DNA from: Lachnospiraceae bacterium UBA4348
GTDB taxonomy: Bacteria > Bacillota > Clostridia > Lachnospirales > Lachnospiraceae
Assembly (NCBI GenBank): GCA_002394165.1
Contig: DGTA01000090.1
Span: forward strand, 38,320 to 66,097
Length of the DNA stretch: 27,778 nucleotides
Direction of reading: 5' to 3'
The position numbers and the translations under genes are program-made. This document shows positions 1-7,050 of the stretch, piece by piece. Under the pieces are notes generated by a model, which was not told the origin of the DNA, did not search any database, and saw nothing but the letters and a program-made list of their open reading frames with translations. Each line of letters opens with the position of its first letter. Position 1 is the stretch's first letter.

Positions 1-365
1 TCGTCAACTGCATCATCCTGGGAAGGGCCGAGGCGTACGCCAACAAGAATTCGGTGGGTCTGGCGCTCTTTGACGGCATCGGCATGGGCCTTGGCTTTAC
101 CATCGCGCTGACACTGATCGGCTTCCTGCGCGAGCTTTTCGGCGCGGGAACGGTCCTGGGGAAATATGTGCTTCCCGAAGGCATCGAGCCGATCGGCATC
201 TTTGTCAAGGCACCCGGCGCGTTCATGATCCTGGCTTTCATCATCGTCGTGATGAACGCGATCGGCATTAAGAACCGCTCGAAACAGATGGTGGACGGCT
301 GCGACGGCTGCTGCGCGAGATGCTCCCAGTCGGCCGACACTTGCGGAAAGGGGGTCAGCAAATGA
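1..365 (+). CDS. rnfE: Rnf complex subunit RnfE, C-terminal part
   Basis: This is the 3' end of the gene for RnfE, an integral membrane subunit of the Rnf complex, which couples ferredoxin oxidation and NAD reduction to ion pumping. The reading frame is open from base 3; the gene starts upstream of the window. The first visible residues (VNCIILGRAEAYA) are a family hallmark, and that Cys is one of the conserved membrane cysteines shared by RnfA and RnfE. At least two hydrophobic segments follow, with FLRELFGAGT between them as in the family. The protein ends in a Cys-rich soluble tail (CDGCCARC, then one more Cys) that looks longer than the classical E. coli type. The stop overlaps the start of rnfA (ATGA), which argues for translational coupling. 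Family assignment is secure. Confidence 0.93.
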   Translation, partial: VNCIILGRAEAYANKNSVGLALFDGIGMGLGFTIALTLIGFLRELFGAGTVLGKYVLPEGIEPIGIFVKAPGAFMILAFIIVVMNAIGIKNRSKQMVDGCDGCCARCSQSADTCGKGVSK

Positions 366-937
366 ATTCCCTGATCATGATCATTGTGACATGCGCCCTC
401 ATCAACAACGTGGTGCTCAACCAGTTCCTGGGAATCTGTTCATTCCTGGGCGTTTCCAAGCAGATGAAGGCCTCCGTCTCCCTGGGCGGAGCGGTCATCT
501 TCGTGCTGACGATCGCCTCGGCGGTCGCCTCGCTCCTTTATGATTTTGTCCTGAAACCCTTCGGCCTTGACTACATGAAGACGATCGTTTTCATCCTGGT
601 CATCGCCGCACTGGTCCAGATCGTGGAAATGTTCCTGAAGAAGACCTCTCCCTCGATCTACCGCGCCCTGGGTATCTACCTTCCCCTGATCACGACCAAC
701 TGCGCCGTGCTCGGCGTGGCGCTGACCAATGTGCAGGATGAGTACAATTTCCTGCAGAGTGTTCTGGCAGGTTTCGGCACCGCTGTGGGCTACACCATCG
801 CGATCGTACTGCTGGCAGGGATCAGGGCAAGACTGGACGAATCGGCCATGCCCCGCCCGCTTCGCGGCGCACCGGTGGTCCTTTTGGCAGCAGCGCTGAT
901 GTCCATCGCGTTCATGGGCTTTGGCGGCCTTGCGTAA
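362..937 (+). CDS. rnfA: Rnf complex subunit RnfA
   Basis: RnfA is a polytopic inner-membrane subunit of the Rnf ferredoxin:NAD oxidoreductase ion pump. The 191-residue product matches the usual length of about 193. I see about six hydrophobic segments, the N-terminal motif NNVVLNQFLGICSFLGVS with Cys26, and LITTNCAVLGVAL with Cys114; these two cysteines are the conserved ones thought to help hold an intramembrane iron-sulfur cluster with RnfE. The start at 362 overlaps the rnfE stop. An upstream in-frame start at 320 would add 14 non-conserved residues inside rnfE and is not needed. A purine-rich GGAAAGGGGG precedes the start. It sits between rnfE and rnfB in the normal operon order. Confidence 0.95.
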   Translation: MNSLIMIIVTCALINNVVLNQFLGICSFLGVSKQMKASVSLGGAVIFVLTIASAVASLLYDFVLKPFGLDYMKTIVFILVIAALVQIVEMFLKKTSPSIYRALGIYLPLITTNCAVLGVALTNVQDEYNFLQSVLAGFGTAVGYTIAIVLLAGIRARLDESAMPRPLRGAPVVLLAAALMSIAFMGFGGLA

Positions 938-943
938 GGAGGG

Positions 944-1735
944 ATGAATTTGAGCTCAATTATCATTGCGACAGTGGTCATCGGCCTGGTGGGCGTGTTG
1001 GTCGGCATCGGCCTGGTTTATATCGGCAACAAGTTCCATGTGGATGTGGATGAGCGTGAGAGCGCCGTGAGGGAAGTCCTTCCCGGAAACAACTGCGGAG
1101 CCTGCGGCTACGCGGGCTGCGACGCCATGGCGGCAGCCATCGCCGACGGAGAGGCGCCTGTGAACGGGTGCCCGGTGGGCGGAGCGGCTGTAGCTGAAAA
1201 GGTCGGACAGATCATGGGCGTTTCCGCCGAGGCGGCAGCGAGAAAGGTCGCCTTCGTGCGCTGCAACGGAACCGATGAGCACACGTCGAAGAGAAACGAA
1301 TATTACGGCATCCAGGACTGCCGCGCCGTCGTGCTGGGCGGGATACCCTACAGCAACTGCGCTTACGGGTGCCTCGGCCTTGGCAGCTGCAGCGAGGTCT
1401 GTCCGGAGAACGCCATCCGCTTCAGGAACGGCGTGGCGGTCGTCAACAAGGAAGCCTGCGTGGGATGCGGACTGTGCGTCAAAAACTGTCCGCGGCACCT
1501 GATCGAACTGGTGCCCTATGACCAGAAGGTGCTTGTCCGCTGCAGCAACCCCGAGAAGGGCAAGAGCGTGAAGGAAAACTGCGACGTCGGCTGCATCGGC
1601 TGCAAGCTCTGCACCCGTCAGTGTGAGAGCGGCGCCATCACGGTGGACGAAGCGCTGGCCAGGATCGATTACAGCAAGTGTACCAACTGTGGAAAATGTG
1701 CGGAAAAATGTCCGCAGCGCAGCATTATAGCATAA
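944..1735 (+). CDS. rnfB: Rnf complex iron-sulfur subunit RnfB
   Basis: RnfB is the membrane-anchored, cytoplasm-facing ferredoxin-like subunit that is thought to accept electrons from reduced ferredoxin. One N-terminal hydrophobic helix (about residues 5-28) is followed by the RnfB-specific 4Fe-4S motif beginning NNCGACGYAGC (Cys51, 54, 59, then about Cys76). Further Cys clusters follow: CLGLGSCSEVC, CVGCGLCVKNCP, CIGCKLCTRQC and CTNCGKCAEKCP. The many clusters are typical of clostridial RnfB. The start is ambiguous: AAGGAGG at 936-942 almost touches the ATG at 944 but is ideally spaced (7 bases) from an in-frame TTG at 950, so translation may begin two codons later. The stop is only 15 bases before nrfA, so electron transfer and nitrite reduction genes appear cotranscribed. 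Confidence 0.95.
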   Translation: MNLSSIIIATVVIGLVGVLVGIGLVYIGNKFHVDVDERESAVREVLPGNNCGACGYAGCDAMAAAIADGEAPVNGCPVGGAAVAEKVGQIMGVSAEAAARKVAFVRCNGTDEHTSKRNEYYGIQDCRAVVLGGIPYSNCAYGCLGLGSCSEVCPENAIRFRNGVAVVNKEACVGCGLCVKNCPRHLIELVPYDQKVLVRCSNPEKGKSVKENCDVGCIGCKLCTRQCESGAITVDEALARIDYSKCTNCGKCAEKCPQRSIIA

Positions 1736-1750
1736 AAGCAGGAGAAAGCT

Positions 1751-3061
1751 ATGAATAAGAGGATGATCTGTAAAGTGGTATGCGCCGTGGCCGTGCTGGC
1801 CCTGAGCATACTGACGCTGACCGGCGTGATCACCGGAAAGAAAGTCATCTTCCGCGCCATGAAACCTGCGGGGGAAATGCTTACCCGCGAAGACATCGAG
1901 TACCAGGATGTGGAGGCGCCGGAAGCGGCTTCGGCCGACGGAGTCGTATCCGCCGATGAGTGGGCGGACACCTATCCTTATATCACGGCCTCCATGGGGG
2001 CCAACGCCGACAACAACTATACGACCGACTATCTTGAGGAGGATCCGTACCTGACAAATATTTATGAGGGATACGGGTTCGCAAAGGATTATAAGAGCGC
2101 CAGGGGACATTCCTACACGCTCGAGGATGTGGCGGCGACCGCCAGGCCGCATGCCACGGCGAACTGCCTTACCTGCAAGACGCCGAATTTCACGAAGCTG
2201 GTGAACGACCAGGGCGTGGGAGCCTACACGATGGATTTTAACGAGGTCCACGCGATGATGCAGGAGACCGTCAGCTGCTACAACTGTCACGGAAATGACG
2301 CGGGCAGCGGCGGGAAGATCGTGATCACCCATTCCTATGTGGAGAAAGCGCTCGGAAGCAATATGGATACCATCGACCCGGCAACTTTAAGCTGCGGTCA
2401 GTGCCATATCGAGTACTACTTCGCTCCGGAGACGAAAGAGACGTCCATGCCGTACACATCGGTCGAGTCCATGACACCGACCGCCATTCTGGCTTACTAT
2501 GATTCGATCGGCTTTTCGGACTGGACACAGGAGAGCACCGGCGCGCAGATGCTCAAAGCACAGCATCCCGAGATGGAGACTTACCTTCACGGAAAGCATG
2601 CCGCCCAGCTTAACTGCGCGGACTGCCACATGGCGCTGGTCCAGGAGGATGACGGGACTGTCTATCACAGCCATGAGCTCGTCAGCCCGCTGGAGGATGA
2701 GCGCATCCTGGCCCGCTGCGTGGAGTGCCACGGCACCCGAGACATGGTCTCCTATGTGCATTCCATCCAGAGCGAGATCACCGAGAGGGAGACCGTCGTC
2801 GGGAACGAGCTTTCCGATATGAAGGACCTGCTCGCAAAGGCCGTTTCGGACGGATCGCTGGAAGAGAGAGATCTGGAAACGGTGCGCAGGCTCTACCGCG
2901 AGGCGCAGTGGTACTTTGATTTCTGCTATGTGGAGAACAGCGAAGGTGCGCATAATTCCTCGCTGGCAAAGGAGTGCCTCAACACGGCGGAGAACAAGAT
3001 CAATGAAGCGCTGAGGATCCTTCCCGGAGAAGAGATCGAAGAGGAGACTGAGGCAGTTTGA
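1751..3061 (+). CDS. nrfA: Pentahaem ammonia-forming nitrite reductase NrfA
   Basis: NrfA reduces nitrite to ammonium with six electrons on the outer face of the membrane. The 436-residue protein has an N-terminal hydrophobic segment (about 8-28) that could be a signal peptide or an uncleaved anchor. It has five haem motifs: CLTCK at 139-143, the lysine-ligated catalytic haem diagnostic of NrfA, then CYNCH 176, CGQCH 215, CADCH 289 and CVECH 323. Active-site and calcium-site residues can be recognised: R118 (RGHSY), E221-Y222 after the third motif, K269 and Q271, and H272 (KAQHPE). The family's common length is about 430-480. The partner NrfH is not in the window, so the electron donor is unclear. 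A good AGGAG precedes the start, and the 3' end overlaps resB by 4 bases. The acidic C-terminal tail (EEIEEETEAV) is not conserved, as far as I know. Confidence 0.95.
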   Translation: MNKRMICKVVCAVAVLALSILTLTGVITGKKVIFRAMKPAGEMLTREDIEYQDVEAPEAASADGVVSADEWADTYPYITASMGANADNNYTTDYLEEDPYLTNIYEGYGFAKDYKSARGHSYTLEDVAATARPHATANCLTCKTPNFTKLVNDQGVGAYTMDFNEVHAMMQETVSCYNCHGNDAGSGGKIVITHSYVEKALGSNMDTIDPATLSCGQCHIEYYFAPETKETSMPYTSVESMTPTAILAYYDSIGFSDWTQESTGAQMLKAQHPEMETYLHGKHAAQLNCADCHMALVQEDDGTVYHSHELVSPLEDERILARCVECHGTRDMVSYVHSIQSEITERETVVGNELSDMKDLLAKAVSDGSLEERDLETVRRLYREAQWYFDFCYVENSEGAHNSSLAKECLNTAENKINEALRILPGEEIEEETEAV

Positions 3062-4281
3062 AAAAAGCGTTGAAATTTCTGAGCTCCATGCAGTTTGCGA
3101 TGATCCTCCTGCTGGTGCTTATCATTGCCTGCGCAGCGGGCAGCCTGGGAAGGGATGATGTATTCCGCAGCTGGTGGTTCATCCTGATCACGGCTTTTTT
3201 ATGTATCAATCTGTTCCTGTGCAATCTCGTGCGCCTGCCCTCTCTGGTCAGGCGCTTTAAACAGGCTGCGGATCCGGCCTTTATCGCCGGGGCCGCGCCG
3301 ACCGTGTCTTTTCGCTGCAGAGGAAGCCGCGATGCGGTGAAAAAGCTTTTTGAAAAGACAGGGTTTGCGTGGAAAGAGGAGCAGGACGGACAGGTCTGCT
3401 GCCAGAAACACCGGATCGGCCTTTGGGGGGCCTGGGTGTGCCATCTGGGAATCCTCATCGTCATTCTCGGCTTCGGGCTGGGACAGATGCTGAAGCGGGA
3501 ATATGTGGTCTACGGCGTTCCGGGGCAGTCGAAGCCGATCGGGGATACTTCACTGATCCTCACGATCGACGATTTTGAGGTGGATCTGAGGGAGGACGAC
3601 ACGGTGCGCCAGTACCGGACGGACCTGACGGTCCGTAATGCGTCCGACGGCACTTCGAAAAGCGGCACGGCCGCCGTGAATGCGCCTTGTTCTCTGTACG
3701 GGATGCGCTTTTACCAGAATTCCACCGGTTGGGCCGCCGACATCCATATTTCCAAAGACGGGAAGAGCCTGCAGGAGGAGACGATCTGCGCAGGCGATTT
3801 CACTGCCGTAAAGGATAAGCCGGATCTGGTGATCTACCTGAATGCCTTTTACCCGGACTATGTCCTGGAGGATGGCGGCCCGAAGTCGCGCACTTCGCAG
3901 CTGAACAATCCGGCGTATCTGTACTCGGTCTACTACCAGGGGCGGATGCTGGGAATGAACGCGCTGATGCAGGAGGAGGAGCTTACGATCGACGAGTATA
4001 CCGTCACGTTCTCCGATCCGCGCTCATTCACCCTTATCCAGGTCAAACGCGATCCGCTCACACCGATGGCGCTGATCGGAGGCCTGGTCACGCTGGTCGG
4101 GCTGTTTCTTGCCTTTTACCTGCAGACGGCCTGGATCCGCGCCGGCAGGGAGAGTGACGATGTGTGGCTGATCGGGGCGGCAAGCCGGAAAGGAGGCTCC
4201 CTCTTCAACGAAAGGCTGAAGGAGGAGGCGGCAGAGTGCGGACTGACGATCATTGAGGGGGAGGATGCATATGAACCCTGA
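3058..4281 (+). CDS. resB: Cytochrome c biogenesis protein ResB (CcsB/Ccs1 family)
   Basis: ResB is one half of the system II haem-export and haem-attachment complex that makes c-type cytochromes. The 407-residue product has two N-terminal membrane helices (about 10-30 and 38-58), a third near 122-145 carrying His129 in WVCHLGIL, a large extracytoplasmic domain (about 146-335), and a last helix near 340-360 (MALIGGLVTLVGLFLAFYL). This is the ResB topology; conserved His residues in such helices bind haem. The TTG start at 3058 lies inside the nrfA stop (TTGA), so translation is probably coupled. Its position next to nrfA and ccsA says its main client is NrfA, whose non-standard CxxCK haem needs a competent ligase. 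Confidence 0.9.
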   Translation: MKKALKFLSSMQFAMILLLVLIIACAAGSLGRDDVFRSWWFILITAFLCINLFLCNLVRLPSLVRRFKQAADPAFIAGAAPTVSFRCRGSRDAVKKLFEKTGFAWKEEQDGQVCCQKHRIGLWGAWVCHLGILIVILGFGLGQMLKREYVVYGVPGQSKPIGDTSLILTIDDFEVDLREDDTVRQYRTDLTVRNASDGTSKSGTAAVNAPCSLYGMRFYQNSTGWAADIHISKDGKSLQEETICAGDFTAVKDKPDLVIYLNAFYPDYVLEDGGPKSRTSQLNNPAYLYSVYYQGRMLGMNALMQEEELTIDEYTVTFSDPRSFTLIQVKRDPLTPMALIGGLVTLVGLFLAFYLQTAWIRAGRESDDVWLIGAASRKGGSLFNERLKEEAAECGLTIIEGEDAYEP

Positions 4282-5101
4282 GACATTTCTTAAGATCGAG
4301 AACACGCTGTTCACGGCGGTGATGCTGCTCTACTTTGCGGCCATGGTTCTTTACTTTATCTTTGTCACCATGAAAAAACAGAAGATGGCTGCCATTGCGA
4401 ACTTTCTTCTGCTTGTGGGTTTTGTCCTGCACACCGCAGCGCTCATCGCCCGCGGGATCGGCGCGGGACGGATGCCCATGACCAACCAGTATGAATTTGC
4501 GACCAGCTTTGCCTGGGGCCTCTGCCTCGTGAGCCTCATCTTCATACACAGGTACCGCTTCCAGGTGCTGGGAGCGGCCGCAGCTCCGGTCATCTTCCTG
4601 ATCATCGGCTACGCCGCGATGCAGAGCAGGGATGTACACGGACTGATGCCCTCACTGCAGAGTAACTGGCTCGGTTTTCACGTATCGTCGGCGATCATCG
4701 CATACGGATCGTTCGGCGTATCCTTTGCGATCGGGATCATGTTCCTGATCCGGGAGAAGATCCGGGAAGGCAGCTTCTTTGACCAGCATATCCCTTCCCG
4801 CGAAAAGCTTGACCTGATCGGGTACCGGGCGGCCGCGCTGGGCCTGCTGTTCTTGACCTTCTGCATCATCACGGGGTCCATCTGGGCCGAACGGGCCTGG
4901 GGATCTTACTGGAGCTGGGACCCCAAAGAGACGTGGTCGTTGATCACCTGGCTGATCTATGCTCTCTACATGCACCTGCGCATCCAGCGCGGATGGCGCG
5001 GGAGAAGCGCCGCCATCTTCGCCGTGATCGGCTTTGTGGCGGTCCTGTTCACCTATATCGGGGTGAATACGTTCCTGCCGGGGATACACAGCTATAAATA
5101 A
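4271..5101 (+). CDS. ccsA: Cytochrome c biogenesis protein CcsA/ResC (haem handling protein)
   Basis: CcsA (ResC) is the polytopic partner of ResB that carries haem across the membrane and attaches it to apocytochrome c. The product has about eight hydrophobic segments and the hallmark tryptophan-rich WWD motif (WGSYWSWDPKETWSL, from about residue 210), followed by the conserved end VNTFLPGIHSYK. The chosen start is ATG 4271: GAGGGGGAGG at 4255-4264 is 6 bases away, whereas the in-frame ATG at 4265 touches it and the TTG at 4253 precedes it. The resulting 276 residues fit the family. The gene overlaps resB by 11 bases and is the last gene of the rnf-nrf-ccs unit; only repeats follow it. Confidence 0.93.
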   Translation: MNPETFLKIENTLFTAVMLLYFAAMVLYFIFVTMKKQKMAAIANFLLLVGFVLHTAALIARGIGAGRMPMTNQYEFATSFAWGLCLVSLIFIHRYRFQVLGAAAAPVIFLIIGYAAMQSRDVHGLMPSLQSNWLGFHVSSAIIAYGSFGVSFAIGIMFLIREKIREGSFFDQHIPSREKLDLIGYRAAALGLLFLTFCIITGSIWAERAWGSYWSWDPKETWSLITWLIYALYMHLRIQRGWRGRSAAIFAVIGFVAVLFTYIGVNTFLPGIHSYK

Positions 5102-5105
5102 CATT

Positions 5106-5123
5106 CTGACAGGGGACAGTCCT
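5106..5123 (+). repeat. REP-like palindrome, partial copy
   Basis: CTGACAGGGGACAGTCCT immediately follows ccsA. The same word recurs at 5386-5403, 13783-13801 and, inverted, 13970-13988. It is the downstream half of a REP-like unit whose upstream half reads GACGGTTCTGTGTCA. No REP-associated transposase gene is in the window. It may mark the border of hairpin element 1. Confidence 0.65.
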
Positions 5124-5129
5124 GTATAC

Positions 5130-5319
5130 AATATCGGCCGGGCAAAGTGGATGCTGAGCGCGTCGCTGACTTGAAAAGGCTGCGCCGCCTATCAGACGCG
5201 TTCTTCGCAAACTCGCGCTCCTGGGAGCGCTCAGACAGTGCTCCGAACGCGTCGCTATGCTCGCCTTTTCTGACGTCAGCTTCCTACCGCTCAGCATCCT
5301 TCTTTGCCCGGCCGATATT
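5130..5319 (+). repeat. Long hairpin element 1 (covarying family)
   Basis: A 190-base imperfect inverted repeat. The outer arms 5130-5160 and 5288-5319 pair over about 30 bases with one small interruption (AATATCGGCCGGGCAAAG near one end). Inside are nested stems: GAAAAGGC 5173-5180 with GCCTTTTC 5263-5270; GACGCGTTC 5195-5203 with GAACGCGTC 5245-5253; GCGCTC 5215-5220 with GAGCGC 5225-5230. The segments between stems (TGCGCCGC, TTCGCAAACTCGC, TCAGACA, GCTATGCTCGC) are shared with elements 2 and 3. It lies in sense orientation 28 bases after ccsA. It could be a structured 3' RNA, a terminator-like hairpin or a miniature mobile element. Confidence 0.75.
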
Positions 5320-5360
5320 GTTTCACATCACTGCCTCCAGGCCTCACGACGTGAAGCCAT

Positions 5361-5403
5361 AAAACGGTTCTGTGTCAGGATCCGCTGACAGGGGGACAGT
5401 CCT
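5361..5403 (+). repeat. REP-like palindrome, complete copy
   Basis: The sequence reads AACGGTTCTGTGTCAG, then a GATC-containing spacer, then CTGACAGGGGGACAGTCCT. TGTCAG and CTGACA form the internal hairpin. It separates hairpin elements 1 and 2. A half copy in the opposite orientation (AGGGACTGTCC, about 5624-5634) lies on the other side of element 2, so element 2 is bracketed by inverted REP halves. Confidence 0.65.
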
Positions 5404-5414
5404 CGGAAAGCTAA

Positions 5415-5608
5415 AATAACATAAAACAACTTCAAGGATCTTCAGCTATTTGCCGCTCTTGAAAACGCTGCGCCGCTTATCTGGCGCATTCTGCGCTAAC
5501 TCGCCCGCTTACGCGTGCTCAGACAGAGCTGCGAATGCGCCGCTATGCTCGCGTTTTCTGCAGCGGCGGCATAAGCTGAAGATCCTTTTGAAGTTGTCTT
5601 ATGTTATT
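5415..5608 (+). repeat. Long hairpin element 2 (covarying family)
   Basis: A 194-base inverted repeat. The outer arms 5415-5446 and 5574-5608 pair almost perfectly (AATAACATAA at the ends, GGATCTTCAGCT at the inner side) with one mismatch and a 2-base bulge. Nested stems are GAAAACGC 5461-5468 with GCGTTTTC 5551-5558; GGCGCATTC 5483-5491 with GAATGCGCC 5533-5541; and a weaker GCCCGC/GCGTGC at the tip. Stem sequences differ from element 1 but stay complementary, while the linking segments are conserved. Same orientation as element 1. An apparent 125-codon open frame across it is not credible as a gene. Confidence 0.75.
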
Positions 5609-5652
5609 ATTATGCACTTTCTTCAGGGACTGTCCTTTAGAGGTTTATATTT

Positions 5653-5844
5653 AACAACATGCGGAAAATTCAAAAAGGCCTTCAGCTTAGGCAGCCGCAG
5701 CAGAAAATGCGAGCATAGCGGATGCTTTCGGAGCTTGTCTGAGCACACAAAGTGTGCGAGTTGCGAAGAAAGCATCCTGATAAGCGGCGCAGCATTTTCA
5801 ATGCGGCAACTGGCTGAAGGCCTTTGATTTTTTCGCATGTTGTT
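5653..5844 (-). repeat. Long hairpin element 3 (covarying family, inverted)
   Basis: A third copy, in the opposite orientation to elements 1 and 2. Outer arms 5653-5686 and 5813-5844 pair (AACAACATGCG at the ends, GGCCTTCAGC inside). On the minus strand the nested stems are GAAAATGC/GCATTTTC (5792-5799 with 5703-5710), GGATGCTTTC/GAAAGCATCC (5720-5729 with 5768-5777) and GCACAC/GTGTGC (5743-5748 with 5752-5757). The copy ends 11 bases after the stop of the minus-strand regulator, so it too is in sense orientation behind a gene and would be the first structure met by its transcript. Confidence 0.75.
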
Positions 5845-5855
5845 GATATTACCAA

Positions 5856-6173
5856 CTATTCTTTTTCGCAGATGGTTTCCAGAAAGGCGCTCAGTGCTTT
5901 AAACTGGCCCGGTTCGAGCCGGAGGGCGTACTGAAGCATCCGGTTTTCCTGCCGGCTCACGATCATGGACTCCTCTTCCTCTTCCATAAAGAACTGGGAA
6001 AGGGAGATGCCGAAGGCGTCGCAGATCTTTTCGAGCGAGGGGATGGTCGGAAGTGTATTTTTTCTGTACCAGGAGGATATGGTCGATTGTGTAAGGCCTG
6101 ACTTGAGGGAGAGCTGGTATTCGCTCCAGCCTCGCTGCCTGCGTAATTCGGAGATCTTATCTAGTACATTCAT
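5856..6173 (-). CDS. Small Xre-family helix-turn-helix regulator
   Basis: This 105-residue protein is a probable DNA-binding transcriptional regulator. Residues about 5-62 form an HTH_3/Cro-CI domain: ISELRRQRGWSEYQLSLK, then GLTQSTISSWYRK as recognition region, then PSLEKICDAFGISLSQFF. A run of glutamates (MEEEEES) leads to a short C-terminal helical region. The start at 6173 is chosen because AGGAGG lies 7 bases upstream on the minus strand; extending the frame to 6290 would add 39 residues with no ribosome site and no domain. It is divergent from the Dlt-like operon across a 235-base gap holding a perfect palindrome, so it may control that operon. Target and ligand are unknown. Confidence 0.85.
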   Translation of the reverse strand: MNVLDKISELRRQRGWSEYQLSLKSGLTQSTISSWYRKNTLPTIPSLEKICDAFGISLSQFFMEEEEESMIVSRQENRMLQYALRLEPGQFKALSAFLETICEKE

Positions 6174-6271
6174 GTCGGTCCTCCTGGTGTTTCGTCGGGG
6201 GTAAACGGTGTTGCTTTTAACGTATTTTTGTAAATTGTAACCTGTAAAAACGAAGCAGTCTGTATGTAAAA

Positions 6272-6288
6272 GCGTATTAATAATACGC
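6272..6288. promoter_or_regulatory. Perfect 17-base palindrome, candidate operator
   Basis: GCGTATTAATAATACGC consists of two perfect 8-base arms around one A. It lies in the gap between the divergent Xre regulator and the promoter of the Dlt-like operon, about 50 bases upstream of the -35 box at 6339. Position and symmetry suit a dimeric HTH repressor or activator. No T-run follows, so it is not a terminator. Confidence 0.5.
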
Positions 6289-6338
6289 ATTTATAAAGCA
6301 TCCCTTCGCCTGGTGGAAGGACGCCCGCTTTTTCCGGC

Positions 6339-6367
6339 TTGATTTGAATTACGCAAGGACGTATAAT
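6339..6367 (+). promoter_or_regulatory. Sigma-A type promoter of the Dlt-like operon
   Basis: TTGATT at 6339-6344, a 17-base spacer, and a consensus TATAAT at 6362-6367. Transcription would start near 6374, giving a leader of about 35 bases before the GTG start at 6409. Confidence 0.75.
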
Positions 6368-6408
6368 ATCTTGATGAACTTGCAGGATATGAAAAAAGGA
6401 GATATGAC

Positions 6409-7050
6409 GTGAAATATTGGAAACTGTTCGCTGCGGCTGCGGCCGGAGCCGTATTATTTAGTATGAATGCTGCTGCCGGGGAGACGGAGCTTCCTGCAGA
6501 GGCAGAGGAAATGATCGAGATCGGTGAGGGCGGCTCGGAGGATGATTTCAAGGTCGTTCTGACGAATGAAGGCGGCGCGGCGATCACGGGCATCGCGATC
6601 GCGGTGAACGATGAAGAGCCGGGCGAAAACCTGCTCGGGGAAGATGAGCGGCTGGAGGTATCCCAGTCTGCACAGCTGACGCTTACACCGGCGCCGATGG
6701 ATGAGGTGACCTTTATGCCGGCTCTGTACAATATGGAGCTGACTTTTGAGGACGGTTACGTGTGCGTGCTGCACTCCTTCCCCTTCGGGGATACGGACAG
6801 CGCCGTGATCGGACGTGTGCAGCTGACTGAAGACCAGCTCGACGATCCGAAGGATGCCGACAAGGCCGTGTTCGCTTACATCACTTATACAAGCAGTTTT
6901 ATGGGATCCGAGCAGGATACGATCATGCCGGAATGGGCGAGGATCGCTCCCGTAAAGGCCGGAGAGGCTGCCGCTTCGATGGGCAGCGGTGAAGGCACGG
7001 GATCCGGTGACGAAAACGACTGGTGCCTTGTAGGAGGATTATTAGACTGA
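6409..7050 (+). CDS. Secreted protein of unknown function, first gene of the Dlt-like operon
   Basis: I do not recognise this 213-residue protein. It starts at GTG 6409 with AAAAGGAGA about 6 bases upstream. Residues 1-23 are a typical signal peptide with a likely cut after MNAAAG. The mature part is very acidic; about residues 46-140 look like an all-beta domain (DDFKVVLTNEGGAAITGIAIAV, then VTFMPALYNMELTF), reminiscent of extracellular Ig-like folds. A Gly/Ser-rich linker follows (GSGEGTGSGDEND), and the protein ends WCLVGGLLD. The only other Cys is in YVCVLHSF. The end overlaps the MBOAT gene by one base, so the two are coupled. It could be an acceptor, scaffold or accessory factor for the envelope modification; that role is inference. 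Confidence 0.75.
   Translation: MKYWKLFAAAAAGAVLFSMNAAAGETELPAEAEEMIEIGEGGSEDDFKVVLTNEGGAAITGIAIAVNDEEPGENLLGEDERLEVSQSAQLTLTPAPMDEVTFMPALYNMELTFEDGYVCVLHSFPFGDTDSAVIGRVQLTEDQLDDPKDADKAVFAYITYTSSFMGSEQDTIMPEWARIAPVKAGEAAASMGSGEGTGSGDENDWCLVGGLLD

Noticed and set aside
956..2332. Long open frame on the minus strand (458 codons) opposite rnfB and nrfA
   Set aside because: It lies antisense to two clear genes, has no domain signal or ribosome site, and reflects GC-rich codon use on the other strand.
5123..5131. TGTATACAA as a second GntR operator
   Set aside because: It is not a full palindrome match, is far from the catabolic genes, and lies at the edge of hairpin element 1; probably chance.
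5147..5827. Small open frames (71 and 125 codons) in the gap after ccsA
   Set aside because: They run through inverted repeat arms of the hairpin elements, share Cys/Ala/Arg-rich repeat translation, and have no proper start context.
6303..6336. Terminator-like CCTTC...GAAGG followed by CTTTTT
   Set aside because: The stem is 5 bp and the T-run is 11 bases away from it; not a convincing terminator for either strand.
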